Shown here: positions 1-6,894 of the stretch, piece after piece | Position numbering within the stretch: the first letter of the stretch is position 1 | Layout: each line of letters opens with the position of its first letter | Assembly: GCA_015494335.1 (NCBI GenBank) | Contig: WGBK01000119.1 | Span: 1-10,517 of the forward strand | DNA length: 10,517 bases | Direction: 5' to 3' | DNA from: Gammaproteobacteria bacterium | Lineage (GTDB): Bacteria; Pseudomonadota; Gammaproteobacteria; GCA-001735895 | Translations under genes and position numbers: made by a program | The notes under the pieces: generated by a model | Told to the model about the DNA's origin: nothing | The model's input: the letters and a program-made list of their open reading frames with translations, nothing else | Databases searched by the model: none

Positions 1-773
1 GCGTTGAGGCGCGCGCGTTTCTTGCAGTCGGACTTGACCACGGTCCAGGGCGCGTCGCGGGTATCGGTGTAGAAGAACATGGCTTCCTTGGCTTCGGTGT
101 AGTTCTCCCACTTGTCCAGCGAAGCGATGTCGATGTCGCTGATCTTCCACTGCTTGAGCGGGTCCTGCTGGCGCGCCTGCAGACGGCGGAACTGTTCGTT
201 GCGGCTGATCGAGAACCAGAACTTGACCAGGTTGATGCCGGAGCGCGCGAGCATGCGTTCGAGTTCCGGTGCCTGGCGCATGAATTCGAGGTATTCCTGG
301 GGCGTGCAGAAGCCCATCACGCGCTCGACGCCGGCGCGGTTGTACCAGGAGCGGTCGAGGAAGACGATCTCGCCCTTGGTCGGCAGGTGCTGGATGTAGC
401 GCTGGAAATACCACTGGCCCTGTTCGCGAATGTCGGGCTTCTCGAGTGCGACCACGGGCGCGCCACGGGGGTTGAGATGCTCGGTGAAGCGCTTGATGGT
501 GCCTCCCTTGCCGGCGGCATCGCGACCCTCGAAGATAATCAGGTATTTCTGTCCGGTCTCCTTGACCCAGCGCTGGAACTTGGCGAGTTCGATCTGCAGC
601 AGGGTTTTCTGCTTCTCGTACTCCTTCTTGTTCATCTTCTTCTTGTAGGGGTAGTTGGCCGTCGGGAAGATGGCGTTCTTGGGCATCTTCGCGATCTCGT
701 CGGCTGGAGCCAGGTAGTTGGTTCCGGGGTGGGCGAGGCTGACGTTGAGGGCGTCTTCGGTCTTTTCGGTCAT
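1..773 (-). CDS. ppk2: Polyphosphate kinase 2 (PPK2), 3' end cut by window edge
   Basis: Enzyme of the PPK2 family, which transfers phosphate between inorganic polyphosphate and nucleotides in the cytoplasm, usually making NTP or NDP from polyphosphate. I translated the minus strand from an ATG at 773; 257 codons are visible and the C-terminus lies beyond base 1. Seen in the protein: a lysine-rich N-terminal stretch (about residues 43-56), a Walker A loop GRDAAGKGG at 83-91, a Walker B-type segment with the family motif FLDRSWYNRAG at 138-148, and a basic lid region (about 192-210) ending in DPLKQWKIS. A single kinase domain of this size fits the one-domain PPK2 class (usually 260-300 residues), so only some 10-40 residues should be missing. 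AGGA lies about 8 bases before the ATG. It follows the kinase gene by 130 bases with no clear terminator, so it may be co-transcribed or use the weak promoter at 833-861. AMP versus ADP preference cannot be read from the sequence. Confidence 0.93.
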   Translation of the reverse strand, partial: MTEKTEDALNVSLAHPGTNYLAPADEIAKMPKNAIFPTANYPYKKKMNKKEYEKQKTLLQIELAKFQRWVKETGQKYLIIFEGRDAAGKGGTIKRFTEHLNPRGAPVVALEKPDIREQGQWYFQRYIQHLPTKGEIVFLDRSWYNRAGVERVMGFCTPQEYLEFMRQAPELERMLARSGINLVKFWFSISRNEQFRRLQARQQDPLKQWKISDIDIASLDKWENYTEAKEAMFFYTDTRDAPWTVVKSDCKKRARLN

Positions 774-832
774 GTCGGGGTTCCTGGGTTCGGGTGGTTG
801 GGAGGCCGGTTTCTTCCGTCCTTAAACAATCA

Positions 833-861
833 AATCTAGTACCTTGCGGCCGCGATGGGAA
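833..861 (-). promoter_or_regulatory. Possible sigma-70-like promoter for ppk2
   Basis: On the minus strand TTCCCA (856-861) and TAGATT (833-838) are 17 bases apart. Each matches the -35 and -10 consensus at four of six positions. They sit in the only AT-rich patch of the 130-base gap upstream of the polyphosphate kinase start. The match is weak and the assignment tentative. Confidence 0.25.
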
Positions 862-903
862 GTGATCGAGATCAAGCCTGGGACCGATAGTTGCGGTCGG
901 TGC

Positions 904-3255
904 TCAGCCGTGGGTCTTGATCGCCAGAATCACCTGGTTGCGCAGGGTCTTGAGCAGGCCGAGCTGTTCGTCGGAGATCGGGATGGGTGCCTGGTCGGCG
1001 CTGTCGATGTAGAGCAAGGCGATGGGGCTGTGCTTGATCACGATGGGGAATATGATGAAGAAGCGGGAATTCACCTTGCGCTTGTACCACTCTGGCACCT
1101 TGTCCGTGATCTTCGGATCCCGGGCGTCGTCGATCTTGATGTCGACATTGTTCTTGAAGGCGATGTGGAACACATCGGGCTGATAGGCCAGCGGAATCGA
1201 GAAGTTGCGGATCAGGTTCTCGATGTCGTCGCCATAGCCGAACTTGCCGACGATGCTCTGGCTGCGAGGGTCGCGCAGGCCAAGTAATACCCGCGAGCCG
1301 GGCAGGGCGCGGTAGATGGTCTCCAGCACCATCTGCATGACCTGGTTGATGGTGAAATCGCCGGTCAGGGTATTGGTGATGTCCTGGATGCCGTTGCCGA
1401 GGGCCTGCACCGAATTGTCGTCTGCGGGATTGTCGTTCATCGACTGGCGCAACACCTCGAGTTGCTGCGGGTCCGAGGGCAGGGCGGGTATCTCGGTGGT
1501 GTGTCCGGTGGTGCCTTCGAGGCGTTGATAGAAGCGGCTTTTCTCGATATTGAAGCGGATCAGCTTGGCGAAAGCCGAGAGCTCCTGCTGCGAATGCTCG
1601 ATCAGCGCATCGGTGGCTCCGCGGTCCAGCGACAGGGTCTTGCCGTACTGTTCCACCAGGGTGTCGATTTTCTGTTCCTGTCGTGCCGAGGGCTGTTTCA
1701 GCGCATCGGTCAGCCGGTTCGAGAAATTGGCGATGATGCGCAGCCGGTCGATGCGGTCGCCCCGGCTCTCTAACTGCTCGGCATCAATCGGCTTCATGCT
1801 GTCGATGATCTGCTTCGGGAAGCCCCATTCACGCGCCACGGCCTGGCCAAGCTGATGATAGTGCACCCCGAGCACGGCCAGGGCGGCGGTTTCCTCCTCG
1901 ATGCCCTTGCTCTGCACCTGGCGGTCGATGGCCTGGGCTTCCTCGTGCAGGTAGAAGCGCGTCAGCAACTTGCCGAGCTGTTGCAGCAGGGCGCAGAGGA
2001 AGGCTTCCTCGTGGGATTTGATGCCGGCCTGGCGCGCCAGCTCGTCGGCGATGATGGCGCTGAACAGGGAGCTGACGGCATCCTCCTTGAGTTCTTGCGC
2101 CTGTTGCCGGTTCTGCAGGTGCTCGAACAGCATCAGCGACAGCGCCAGGCTCTTGATCGGCTCGATACCGAGCATGATGACGGCGCGGGAGATGGTGCTG
2201 ATCTTTTCCCCGCCCCGGTTGTAGTAGGCGGAGTTGACGATGCGCAGCAGCTTGTTGGTCAGGGAGACATCCTTGAGGATGGCGTTGGACACCGTGGCCA
2301 GGCTCTCGGTCTGGCTGGTGGAAACGCGGTTGAGCACGCTGATGGTCTGGGAGAAGGCCGGAAAATCCTTCTTGTGTTTCATCCGCCGCAGTAGAAACTG
2401 CACCGTAGCGTCGGAATCGCCGCCCTGTTCCAGGGCTTCGCCGAGGGCGAGGTCCGATTCCAGTTGTTGCAGCATATCCCCGGCATTCCGGAAACGGTTT
2501 TCGGGGTTCTTTTCCAGCGCTTTCATGATCAGGGCGTCGAGTCGCTCGTCGATTCTCGCATTGAATTTCGATGGTGGCTCGATGGGCTGGTTGGCGATGG
2601 CATAGAGCAGTTGGTACACATCCTCGCCATCCACTGCGAGCCGACCGGTCAGCAGCTGGTAGAAGATCAGGCCGAGGGAAAAGACATCGGAGACGGTCTG
2701 CCGTTGCCGCGTTTCGATGTACTCGGGCGCCATGTATTGTGGCGTGCCGGCGAGGTGCTCGCCGTCCTCTGTGGCCTGGTCGACCAGCGTGGCCAGGCCG
2801 AAGTCGGCGACCTTGGCCTGGCCGTCGCCGGTGATCATGATGTTGGCGGGCTTGAGATCGCAGTGGATGATGCCGCGATCGTGAGCCGCGGCCACCCCGG
2901 AGAGCACGTCGCGCATGATCTGCAGGGCTTCGCCCAGGCCGGGTGAAGATTGCAGGCGCTGCTGCAGGGTCTGGCCCTCGATGTACTCAAGTACCAGGTA
3001 GGGGTTGAGCGAGTCGTTGCCAATGTCGTAGATGCTGACGATGTTGGCGTGCTGCATCTGGCTGACGGTGCGCGCTTCCTGCAGCAGGTTGTCGATGGTG
3101 GTATCGCTGTCGCGACTGGACTGCAGGCGCACGGCCTTGATCGCAACCTCGCGCTGCAGTTGCGGGTCGCGGGCGCGGTAGACGATCCCCTGGGCCCCCT
3201 TGCCCAGTATGTCGAGGACTTCGAAGCGGTCGATCTGTCGGGGGTGGTCGGTCAC
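904..3255 (-). CDS. Ser/Thr protein kinase with HDOD and GAF-like domains
   Basis: A 783-residue cytoplasmic signalling protein without signal peptide or membrane helix. Residues about 10-270 are a Hanks-type kinase: glycine loop GKGAQG (18-23), VAIK lysine 40, helix C glutamate 60, catalytic loop HCDLKPAN (131-138), DFG (151-153), APE (176-178). The key catalytic residues are present, so it should be active, but Cys replaces the Arg of HRD, making it a non-RD kinase. Residues about 290-490 resemble an HDOD domain; the usual HD pair in the LLHDIG motif reads LLQQLG (424-428), so metal-dependent phosphodiesterase activity is unlikely. Residues about 615-780 look like a GAF sensor domain. The start is GTG at 3255, chosen because the kinase fold begins at residue 10 and AGGGAG stands 9 bases upstream; the next Met (67) would remove the ATP loop. 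It lies 92 bases after the thioredoxin gene. Substrate and signal are unknown. Confidence 0.9.
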   Translation of the reverse strand: MTDHPRQIDRFEVLDILGKGAQGIVYRARDPQLQREVAIKAVRLQSSRDSDTTIDNLLQEARTVSQMQHANIVSIYDIGNDSLNPYLVLEYIEGQTLQQRLQSSPGLGEALQIMRDVLSGVAAAHDRGIIHCDLKPANIMITGDGQAKVADFGLATLVDQATEDGEHLAGTPQYMAPEYIETRQRQTVSDVFSLGLIFYQLLTGRLAVDGEDVYQLLYAIANQPIEPPSKFNARIDERLDALIMKALEKNPENRFRNAGDMLQQLESDLALGEALEQGGDSDATVQFLLRRMKHKKDFPAFSQTISVLNRVSTSQTESLATVSNAILKDVSLTNKLLRIVNSAYYNRGGEKISTISRAVIMLGIEPIKSLALSLMLFEHLQNRQQAQELKEDAVSSLFSAIIADELARQAGIKSHEEAFLCALLQQLGKLLTRFYLHEEAQAIDRQVQSKGIEEETAALAVLGVHYHQLGQAVAREWGFPKQIIDSMKPIDAEQLESRGDRIDRLRIIANFSNRLTDALKQPSARQEQKIDTLVEQYGKTLSLDRGATDALIEHSQQELSAFAKLIRFNIEKSRFYQRLEGTTGHTTEIPALPSDPQQLEVLRQSMNDNPADDNSVQALGNGIQDITNTLTGDFTINQVMQMVLETIYRALPGSRVLLGLRDPRSQSIVGKFGYGDDIENLIRNFSIPLAYQPDVFHIAFKNNVDIKIDDARDPKITDKVPEWYKRKVNSRFFIIFPIVIKHSPIALLYIDSADQAPIPISDEQLGLLKTLRNQVILAIKTHG

Positions 3256-3264
3256 GGTGGCTGG

Positions 3265-3270
3265 CTCCCT
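3265..3270 (-). promoter_or_regulatory. Ribosome binding site deciding a GTG start
   Basis: AGGGAG on the minus strand, 9 bases upstream of the GTG at 3255. It supports GTG as the start of the kinase-HDOD-GAF gene, since no in-frame ATG occurs before the ATP-binding loop. Confidence 0.6.
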
Positions 3271-3276
3271 GCGGTT

Positions 3277-3309
3277 ATTGACCCGGCATGATCATGTTGC
3301 CGGGTCAAT
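3277..3309. repeat. Perfect 12-bp inverted repeat between thioredoxin and kinase genes
   Basis: ATTGACCCGGCA (3277-3288) is exactly repeated in inverse as TGCCGGGTCAAT (3298-3309), separated by 9 bases. The centre also holds the palindrome CATGATCATG (3287-3296). It lies 38 bases after the thioredoxin stop and 21 bases before the kinase start. RNA from either strand would form a strong hairpin, but no U-run follows on either side. It may be an unconventional terminator or attenuator, an mRNA-stabilising hairpin, or a protein-binding site; the sequence does not decide. Confidence 0.75.
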
Positions 3310-3347
3310 CAGGGAGTCTAGAACAGTCACCAGAAAATGCCCGGGTT

Positions 3348-3695
3348 TCAGTCCAGGTGGGCGTCGATGAATTCCTCGATGAAACCGGCCGGGCGCGCGC
3401 TGCTGAAACGATCCACGGGCTCGCCGTCCTTGAACAGGATCAGGGTCGGAAAGCCGCGCACCTGGTAGCGGCCGGCAAGCTTCATGTTGTCGCCCTCGTC
3501 CACTTCCAGCTTGGCCAGCAGGACTTGGCCATCGTAGTCGTCGATGACCTGCGCGAGCACCGGGGCGATGGCATGACAGGGTCCGCACCAGTCGGCCCAG
3601 AAATCGACCAGAACCGGCTGTTGTTTCGAGGCTTCGAGCACGCGCGTGTCGAAGTCGTCGAGGTTGACATCGAAGATCCACCGGGATTCGGCCAT
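3348..3695 (-). CDS. Thioredoxin-family protein (cytoplasmic, CGPC)
   Basis: A 115-residue single-domain thioredoxin that reduces protein disulphides in the cytoplasm; there is no signal peptide. The active site FWADWCGPC is at residues 32-40 with the redox cysteines at 37 and 40, and the cis-proline is in GFPT (Pro83). Length fits the family (about 105-110 in classical thioredoxins), with a short N-terminal extension. After CGPC it has His-Ala-Ile in place of the usual Lys-Met-Ile. The open frame runs back through the lipase gene on the opposite strand, but the ATG at 3695 is the only start giving a normal thioredoxin; the longer frame is a GC-rich shadow. It is divergent from the lipase-like gene (75-base gap) and upstream of the kinase gene on the same strand, possibly co-transcribed with it. 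Which thioredoxin reductase feeds it is not visible. Confidence 0.92.
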   Translation of the reverse strand: MAESRWIFDVNLDDFDTRVLEASKQQPVLVDFWADWCGPCHAIAPVLAQVIDDYDGQVLLAKLEVDEGDNMKLAGRYQVRGFPTLILFKDGEPVDRFSSARPAGFIEEFIDAHLD

Positions 3696-3725
3696 GACGG
3701 TTGTTCTCGGGATTGAAAACGGCGT

Positions 3726-3753
3726 AATGTATCGCATCTGGATGGAAAGTCGA
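3726..3753 (-). promoter_or_regulatory. Possible promoter for the thioredoxin gene
   Basis: In the 75-base divergent gap the minus strand carries TCGACT (3748-3753) and TACATT (3726-3731) 16 bases apart. Each matches the sigma-70 hexamers at four of six positions. A start site near 3720 would leave a leader of roughly 25 bases. No equally good promoter was seen for the divergent lipase gene, although TTGAAA occurs at 3713-3718 on the plus strand. Confidence 0.3.
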
Positions 3754-3770
3754 GCCGGGAGAGAAACGGG

Positions 3771-4631
3771 ATGAAACACTGGAAGATTCAACTGGCCGCC
3801 CTTTTGCTGCTGTTTGCCGGTGCGGCCCGCGGCGATGTGATGCTGCTGGTTCACGGTTATCTGAGCAATGTCTTTGTGTGGCAGCAATCCGGCGTGGCGC
3901 CGGTGCTGCAGCAGTTCGGCTGGCGGCCGGCGGCGGTGCTGCTGGGCGCTCCGCAGGGTCTGATCCCGGTGCCCCTGCAGGGTGCCCAGGCCGACGACAA
4001 GCTGGTGTTCCTGCAGCTGGATACCCGCGCACCGCTGATTGCCCAGTCCAATGTGGTGATCGCTGCCCTGCGCTGGATTCAGGACCGCTACCCGGACGAG
4101 GACATCATCCTGGTCGGCCATTCCCTGGGCGGACTGGTGGGGCGCCTGGCGCTGGTGCGCGGTGGCGCGCGGCAGGTCAAGGCCCTGATCACCATCGCCA
4201 GCCCGCATCTGGGCACCGGGCTGGCCTACGAGGGGCTGGAGGCCACCGACGACCCCTGGTTCCTGCGCATGATGAAGGAGTTCTTTATCGGCAAGGAATA
4301 TCGCGTGGTGCGCCAGTCGCGCTGGATGTTGCGCGATATCCTGCCACCCCTGCCGGGCCGTCTGCTCTACTGGCTGAACACCCGCCGGCATCCGGACATC
4401 GCCTACTATTCCATCGTACGCACCAGTGTCAACGGCATGCTCGGGGATCCAATCGTGCCGGGTTTCAGTCAGGACATGGCCAATGTGCCGGCCATCGGCT
4501 CGCGTTCGAAGCGGGTGATCGAGGGCTTCTCGCACTTCCTCAGCCTGCTCGACGGCTATACGCTGGTGAATATCGTCGACGAATTGCGGCGTAAGGAAAG
4601 GCAGAATGCGGAGGCGAAGCCCCGGCGCTGA
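3771..4631 (+). CDS. Secreted lipase/esterase-like alpha/beta hydrolase
   Basis: A 286-residue hydrolase likely acting on lipid or ester bonds in the periplasm or outside the cell. The N-terminus has a signal peptide: KHWK, then a hydrophobic run to about residue 19, with likely cleavage near Gly21. There is no lipobox cysteine, so it is not a lipoprotein. The fold begins at once with the oxyanion motif LLVHGY (25-30). The nucleophile elbow GHSLGG is at 116-121 (Ser118), followed by ASPHLGT (143-149), typical of triacylglycerol lipases and PGAP1-like hydrolases. Asp226 in GDPIVP and His255 in GFSHF complete a plausible catalytic triad. The segment 160-205, rich in Trp, Met, Leu and Arg, may be a lid. 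It is the only plus-strand gene here and ends 6 bases from the convergent DUF2288 stop, leaving no room for a terminator. The substrate cannot be named. Confidence 0.88.
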   Translation: MKHWKIQLAALLLLFAGAARGDVMLLVHGYLSNVFVWQQSGVAPVLQQFGWRPAAVLLGAPQGLIPVPLQGAQADDKLVFLQLDTRAPLIAQSNVVIAALRWIQDRYPDEDIILVGHSLGGLVGRLALVRGGARQVKALITIASPHLGTGLAYEGLEATDDPWFLRMMKEFFIGKEYRVVRQSRWMLRDILPPLPGRLLYWLNTRRHPDIAYYSIVRTSVNGMLGDPIVPGFSQDMANVPAIGSRSKRVIEGFSHFLSLLDGYTLVNIVDELRRKERQNAEAKPRR

Positions 4632-4637
4632 GGCCGT

Positions 4638-4955
4638 TCAGGCGGGCTCGTCGACTTCCTGCAGCAGTACCCAGGGGCGCACCACGCAAGTCCAGAGCTC
4701 GGCGTCATCGTTGTACCAGCGGCGGGCCTGGTCGTTGCTGACCGGGCGAATCCATCCCTTGTTCATCCAGGTCTCGATGGATTTCGCGTCATCGCGTTCC
4801 ATGCGGAAGCCCACCTCGATCAGATCCAGCGCCGGATCGATCCAGAGGGTGCTGCCGCTGGCGAAATGGCGTTGCAGTTCCTTCCACGGCATGCGTGCGG
4901 TTTCGCTGTTGAGCTTGCCGCGCAGCAGTTCCTCGGCGGATATCTCCTCGTTCAT
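4638..4955 (-). CDS. DUF2288 family protein, translationally coupled to chemoreceptor
   Basis: A 105-residue cytoplasmic protein that I recognise as DUF2288, a family of unknown function in beta- and gammaproteobacteria. Conserved features seen: MPWKELQRHFASG (22-34), the WIDPALDLIEV stretch (38-48), a central helix with ETW (61-63), SNDQARRW (73-80), and the closing LW..VVRPWVLLQE block (87-100). Many tryptophans and acidic residues suggest a small folded partner protein rather than an enzyme; no catalytic motif is obvious. Its ATG overlaps the chemoreceptor stop by one base (TGATG at 4957-4953) and no ribosome binding site precedes it, so translation probably depends on re-initiation after the chemoreceptor. 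It would therefore share the sigma-28 promoter. It ends 6 bases from the convergent lipase stop. Confidence 0.88.
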   Translation of the reverse strand: MNEEISAEELLRGKLNSETARMPWKELQRHFASGSTLWIDPALDLIEVGFRMERDDAKSIETWMNKGWIRPVSNDQARRWYNDDAELWTCVVRPWVLLQEVDEPA

Positions 4956-6250
4956 CAGAACAGTTCGATATTGTCGGCCTCGGCCAGGCTGTCGTCGATA
5001 TCCACGGCCGTTGCGCTCTCGTCGCTTTTGGCCGGAGGTGGAGGCGGAGCGCTGGATTCGGCGACAGGGCTTGCGGCCTGTGGGGCGGCCTTCTTCGGCG
5101 GTGTTGACGATGGTTCCTTGAAGTCGACCACCTCGGCGTGGGCCTCGGTCTGGGAGTGGATCAATTCCTTGTAGTCGGTGGCGATGAGGTCGAGCAGACG
5201 CAGCACCTCGATACTGGCCAGTTCCATTTCATGCAGCGCGGCAATGCAGTCTTCGTGACGGCCTTCCGCCTTGGCACGCAGCGCATCGATGCCGGCGGAA
5301 TGCACCCGCTCGTGCGGCGGCTCGAGCTGGCGGTAGGCGGGCAGGTGGCTGAGTTCCTTGCCCTTGCCTTCGTAGTACCACTTGCCGAGGCGGCACTGGT
5401 GATGGCTGGCGAAGCTCTCGATGCTGCGATCGTTCATGCCGAATATGCGCTGGTAGACATCGACCTTGTACATCAGGTGATCGAGCTTGACGGTTTCGAT
5501 GAAGGCCTCGGTGGACGATGCGCTGATGACGCGGGTCATGTTGTCGGACAGGGACACCACCTCGTCGATGACGCCGGCCACGGTCTGGACGGAGTCCTTC
5601 ATCGAGTTGCTGGATTCGACGATCCTGCCGAAGCTCTGCTGGGTTTCGGAGGAGAGCTGGTTGATGGTCTGCACCAGGTCCTTGATCTGTTGCGTGGCCT
5701 CGGCGGTCTTGGTCGCGAGCTGGCGAACCTCGTCGGCGACCACGGCAAATCCGCGGCCCTGCTCGCCGGCGCGTGCCGCTTCGATGGCGGCATTCAGCGC
5801 CAGCAGGTTGGTCTGGTTCGAGATGTCGGCAATGATCTGGGTGAATTGGTCGATGTTCCGGGCCACGGTCTCCAGTTCGTCCACGGCGCCGACGCTGTTG
5901 TTGGTGGTGGTGTTCAGGGTGTCGATGTTGTGAGTGATGTTGGACAGGATGATGGTGCTCTGCTGGAATAGGCTGGCGGTCTCGCGCAGGCGGGATTGCT
6001 CGTCTTCCAGGTTGCCGGCGGTGTCCGCCGCCTTGTTGCGGATCATGTTCAGGGATTCGCCGAGATCGGCGAAGTGGGTGATCTCCGAGGTCTTGTGGGC
6101 GAACTGCTGCAGCAGCCAGCGAAAGGCGTCGCGTTCGCGGTCGTAGCGCTGTTGCAGGCTGTCGAGCTCGGCGCGGGATTCGTCCAGTTGCTGACGCAGC
6201 TGTTCGTTCTCCTGTTCGACCTGTTGCAGTTTTCCGGATTGCCAGAACAT
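4955..6250 (-). CDS. Soluble methyl-accepting chemotaxis protein with C-terminal CZB zinc domain
   Basis: A 431-residue cytoplasmic chemoreceptor; no membrane segment is present. Residues about 5-45 form a Gln/Glu/Leu-rich coiled coil. The signalling domain spans about 60-245 with its conserved hairpin tip NLLALNAAIEAARAGEQGRG (148-167). The CZB domain (about 250-365) fits the pattern Hxx[WFYL]...CxLGxW...HxxxH exactly: His258, Cys286, His313 and His317 should bind zinc, as in TlpD-like receptors that sense oxidants, HOCl or zinc. A Pro/Ala/Ser-rich linker (378-411, with PPPPP at 402-406) then leads to an acidic tail ending NIELF. The gene starts at an ATG preceded by GGAGAA at 6255-6260, under a sigma-28 promoter, and is followed by the coupled DUF2288 gene. 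It presumably signals to CheA/CheW encoded elsewhere; the ligand is unproven. Confidence 0.95.
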   Translation of the reverse strand: MFWQSGKLQQVEQENEQLRQQLDESRAELDSLQQRYDRERDAFRWLLQQFAHKTSEITHFADLGESLNMIRNKAADTAGNLEDEQSRLRETASLFQQSTIILSNITHNIDTLNTTTNNSVGAVDELETVARNIDQFTQIIADISNQTNLLALNAAIEAARAGEQGRGFAVVADEVRQLATKTAEATQQIKDLVQTINQLSSETQQSFGRIVESSNSMKDSVQTVAGVIDEVVSLSDNMTRVISASSTEAFIETVKLDHLMYKVDVYQRIFGMNDRSIESFASHHQCRLGKWYYEGKGKELSHLPAYRQLEPPHERVHSAGIDALRAKAEGRHEDCIAALHEMELASIEVLRLLDLIATDYKELIHSQTEAHAEVVDFKEPSSTPPKKAAPQAASPVAESSAPPPPPAKSDESATAVDIDDSLAEADNIELF

Positions 6251-6278
6251 GCGTTTCTCCGTGGGCGGGATTTCCAGG

Positions 6279-6305
6279 TTATCGGCGGGTTCTGGCCTAA
6301 GTTTA
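6279..6305 (-). promoter_or_regulatory. Sigma-28 (FliA) flagellar promoter of the chemoreceptor gene
   Basis: On the minus strand TAAA (6302-6305), 15 bases, then GCCGATAA (6279-6286). This is an exact match to the classical FliA consensus core TAAA-N15-GCCGATAA. Transcription should start near 6272, giving a leader of about 22 bases that holds GGAGAA (6255-6260) just before the ATG at 6250. It places the chemoreceptor and DUF2288 in the late flagellar/chemotaxis regulon. Confidence 0.88.
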
Positions 6306-6381
6306 GATCATGTGAAAACAAATGCCGGCGATGTCCCGTCGCAGTTGATACGCGGAAGGAGGACCGCTCCACGGGGTGGGA

Positions 6382-6894
6382 TTATTCCTCGGCCAGGGCT
6401 CGGATCTTCTGCAGCAGCTTGTCGTCGTCCCATTCCCGGCCGCCGATGGCTCGGTAGGCGATACGCCCCTGCTTGTCGATGATGTAGGTGGTCGGCAGAC
6501 CGCGCAGGGGCCACTCGCGGGCGGCCTTGCCGCTCTGGTCCAGCCACACCGGGAAGTCGATCGGATAGTCGCCCATGAAGGCGAAGATGGTGTCCTCGTC
6601 TTCCCCGACATTGACAGCGAGCATCGCGAAGCGGTCATGGTCGAGTTTCTTCCAGGCCCGGTTCATCGAGGGCAGTTCGGCCCGGCAGGGCGGGCACCAG
6701 GTGGCCCAGAAGTTGACGATCACCACCTTGCCACGCAGGTCGGCCAGTTTCTGTGGTTCGCCGTCCATGTCGGTCATTTCCAGCGCCGGTGCGTAAATGC
6801 GCGGCTCGATGGCTTTCATGCCCTGGCGTGCGGCCTGCAGGGGGGTGGACAGGACCAGCAGGGCGAGCAGCAGGGCGGGCAGGATTCGGTTCAT
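6382..6894 (-). CDS. Periplasmic TlpA/ResA-type thioredoxin-like protein
   Basis: A 170-residue thiol-disulphide oxidoreductase of the TlpA/ResA group, which reduces disulphides of cytochrome c apoproteins, copper proteins or other exported targets. Residues 1-22 are a signal peptide or membrane anchor (hydrophobic LPALLLALLVLS, likely cleavage near LQAA). The active site NFWATWCPPC is at 61-70 with cysteines 67 and 70. The family insertion VNVGEDEDTIFAFM (95-107) and cis-proline in GLPTTYIID (Pro134) follow. The start was set at 6894 because this ATG overlaps the preceding stop as ATGA, implying coupled translation; an ATG at 6912 would add six residues inside the upstream gene and has no better ribosome site. 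It is the last gene of the cluster with the exported unknown protein and the cytochrome fusion. A DsbD/CcdA electron donor is expected elsewhere; its target is not shown. Confidence 0.9.
   Translation of the reverse strand: MNRILPALLLALLVLSTPLQAARQGMKAIEPRIYAPALEMTDMDGEPQKLADLRGKVVIVNFWATWCPPCRAELPSMNRAWKKLDHDRFAMLAVNVGEDEDTIFAFMGDYPIDFPVWLDQSGKAAREWPLRGLPTTYIIDKQGRIAYRAIGGREWDDDKLLQKIRALAEE

Noticed and set aside
882..898. GACCG/CGGTC hairpin just after the kinase stop, as a terminator.
   Set aside because: Five-base stem, no U-tract downstream.
904..3255. The kinase domain as a pseudokinase because of HCD in place of HRD.
   Set aside because: Glycine loop, Lys40, Glu60, Asp133, Asn138 and DFG are all intact; loss of the Arg alone only makes it a non-RD kinase.
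3771..3840. Lipase as an outer-membrane lipoprotein.
   Set aside because: No cysteine is present in or near the signal peptide, so there is no lipobox.
3696..4535. A 5' extension of the thioredoxin frame through the lipase gene, giving a 395-residue protein.
   Set aside because: The extension lies antisense to a well-supported lipase and has no domain. The ATG at 3695 gives a normal thioredoxin length.
6328..6342. Hairpin GCGA/TCGC followed by a T-rich stretch on the minus strand, as a terminator after the TlpA gene.
   Set aside because: The stem is only four base pairs with a seven-base loop, and the T-run is interrupted and separated from the stem.
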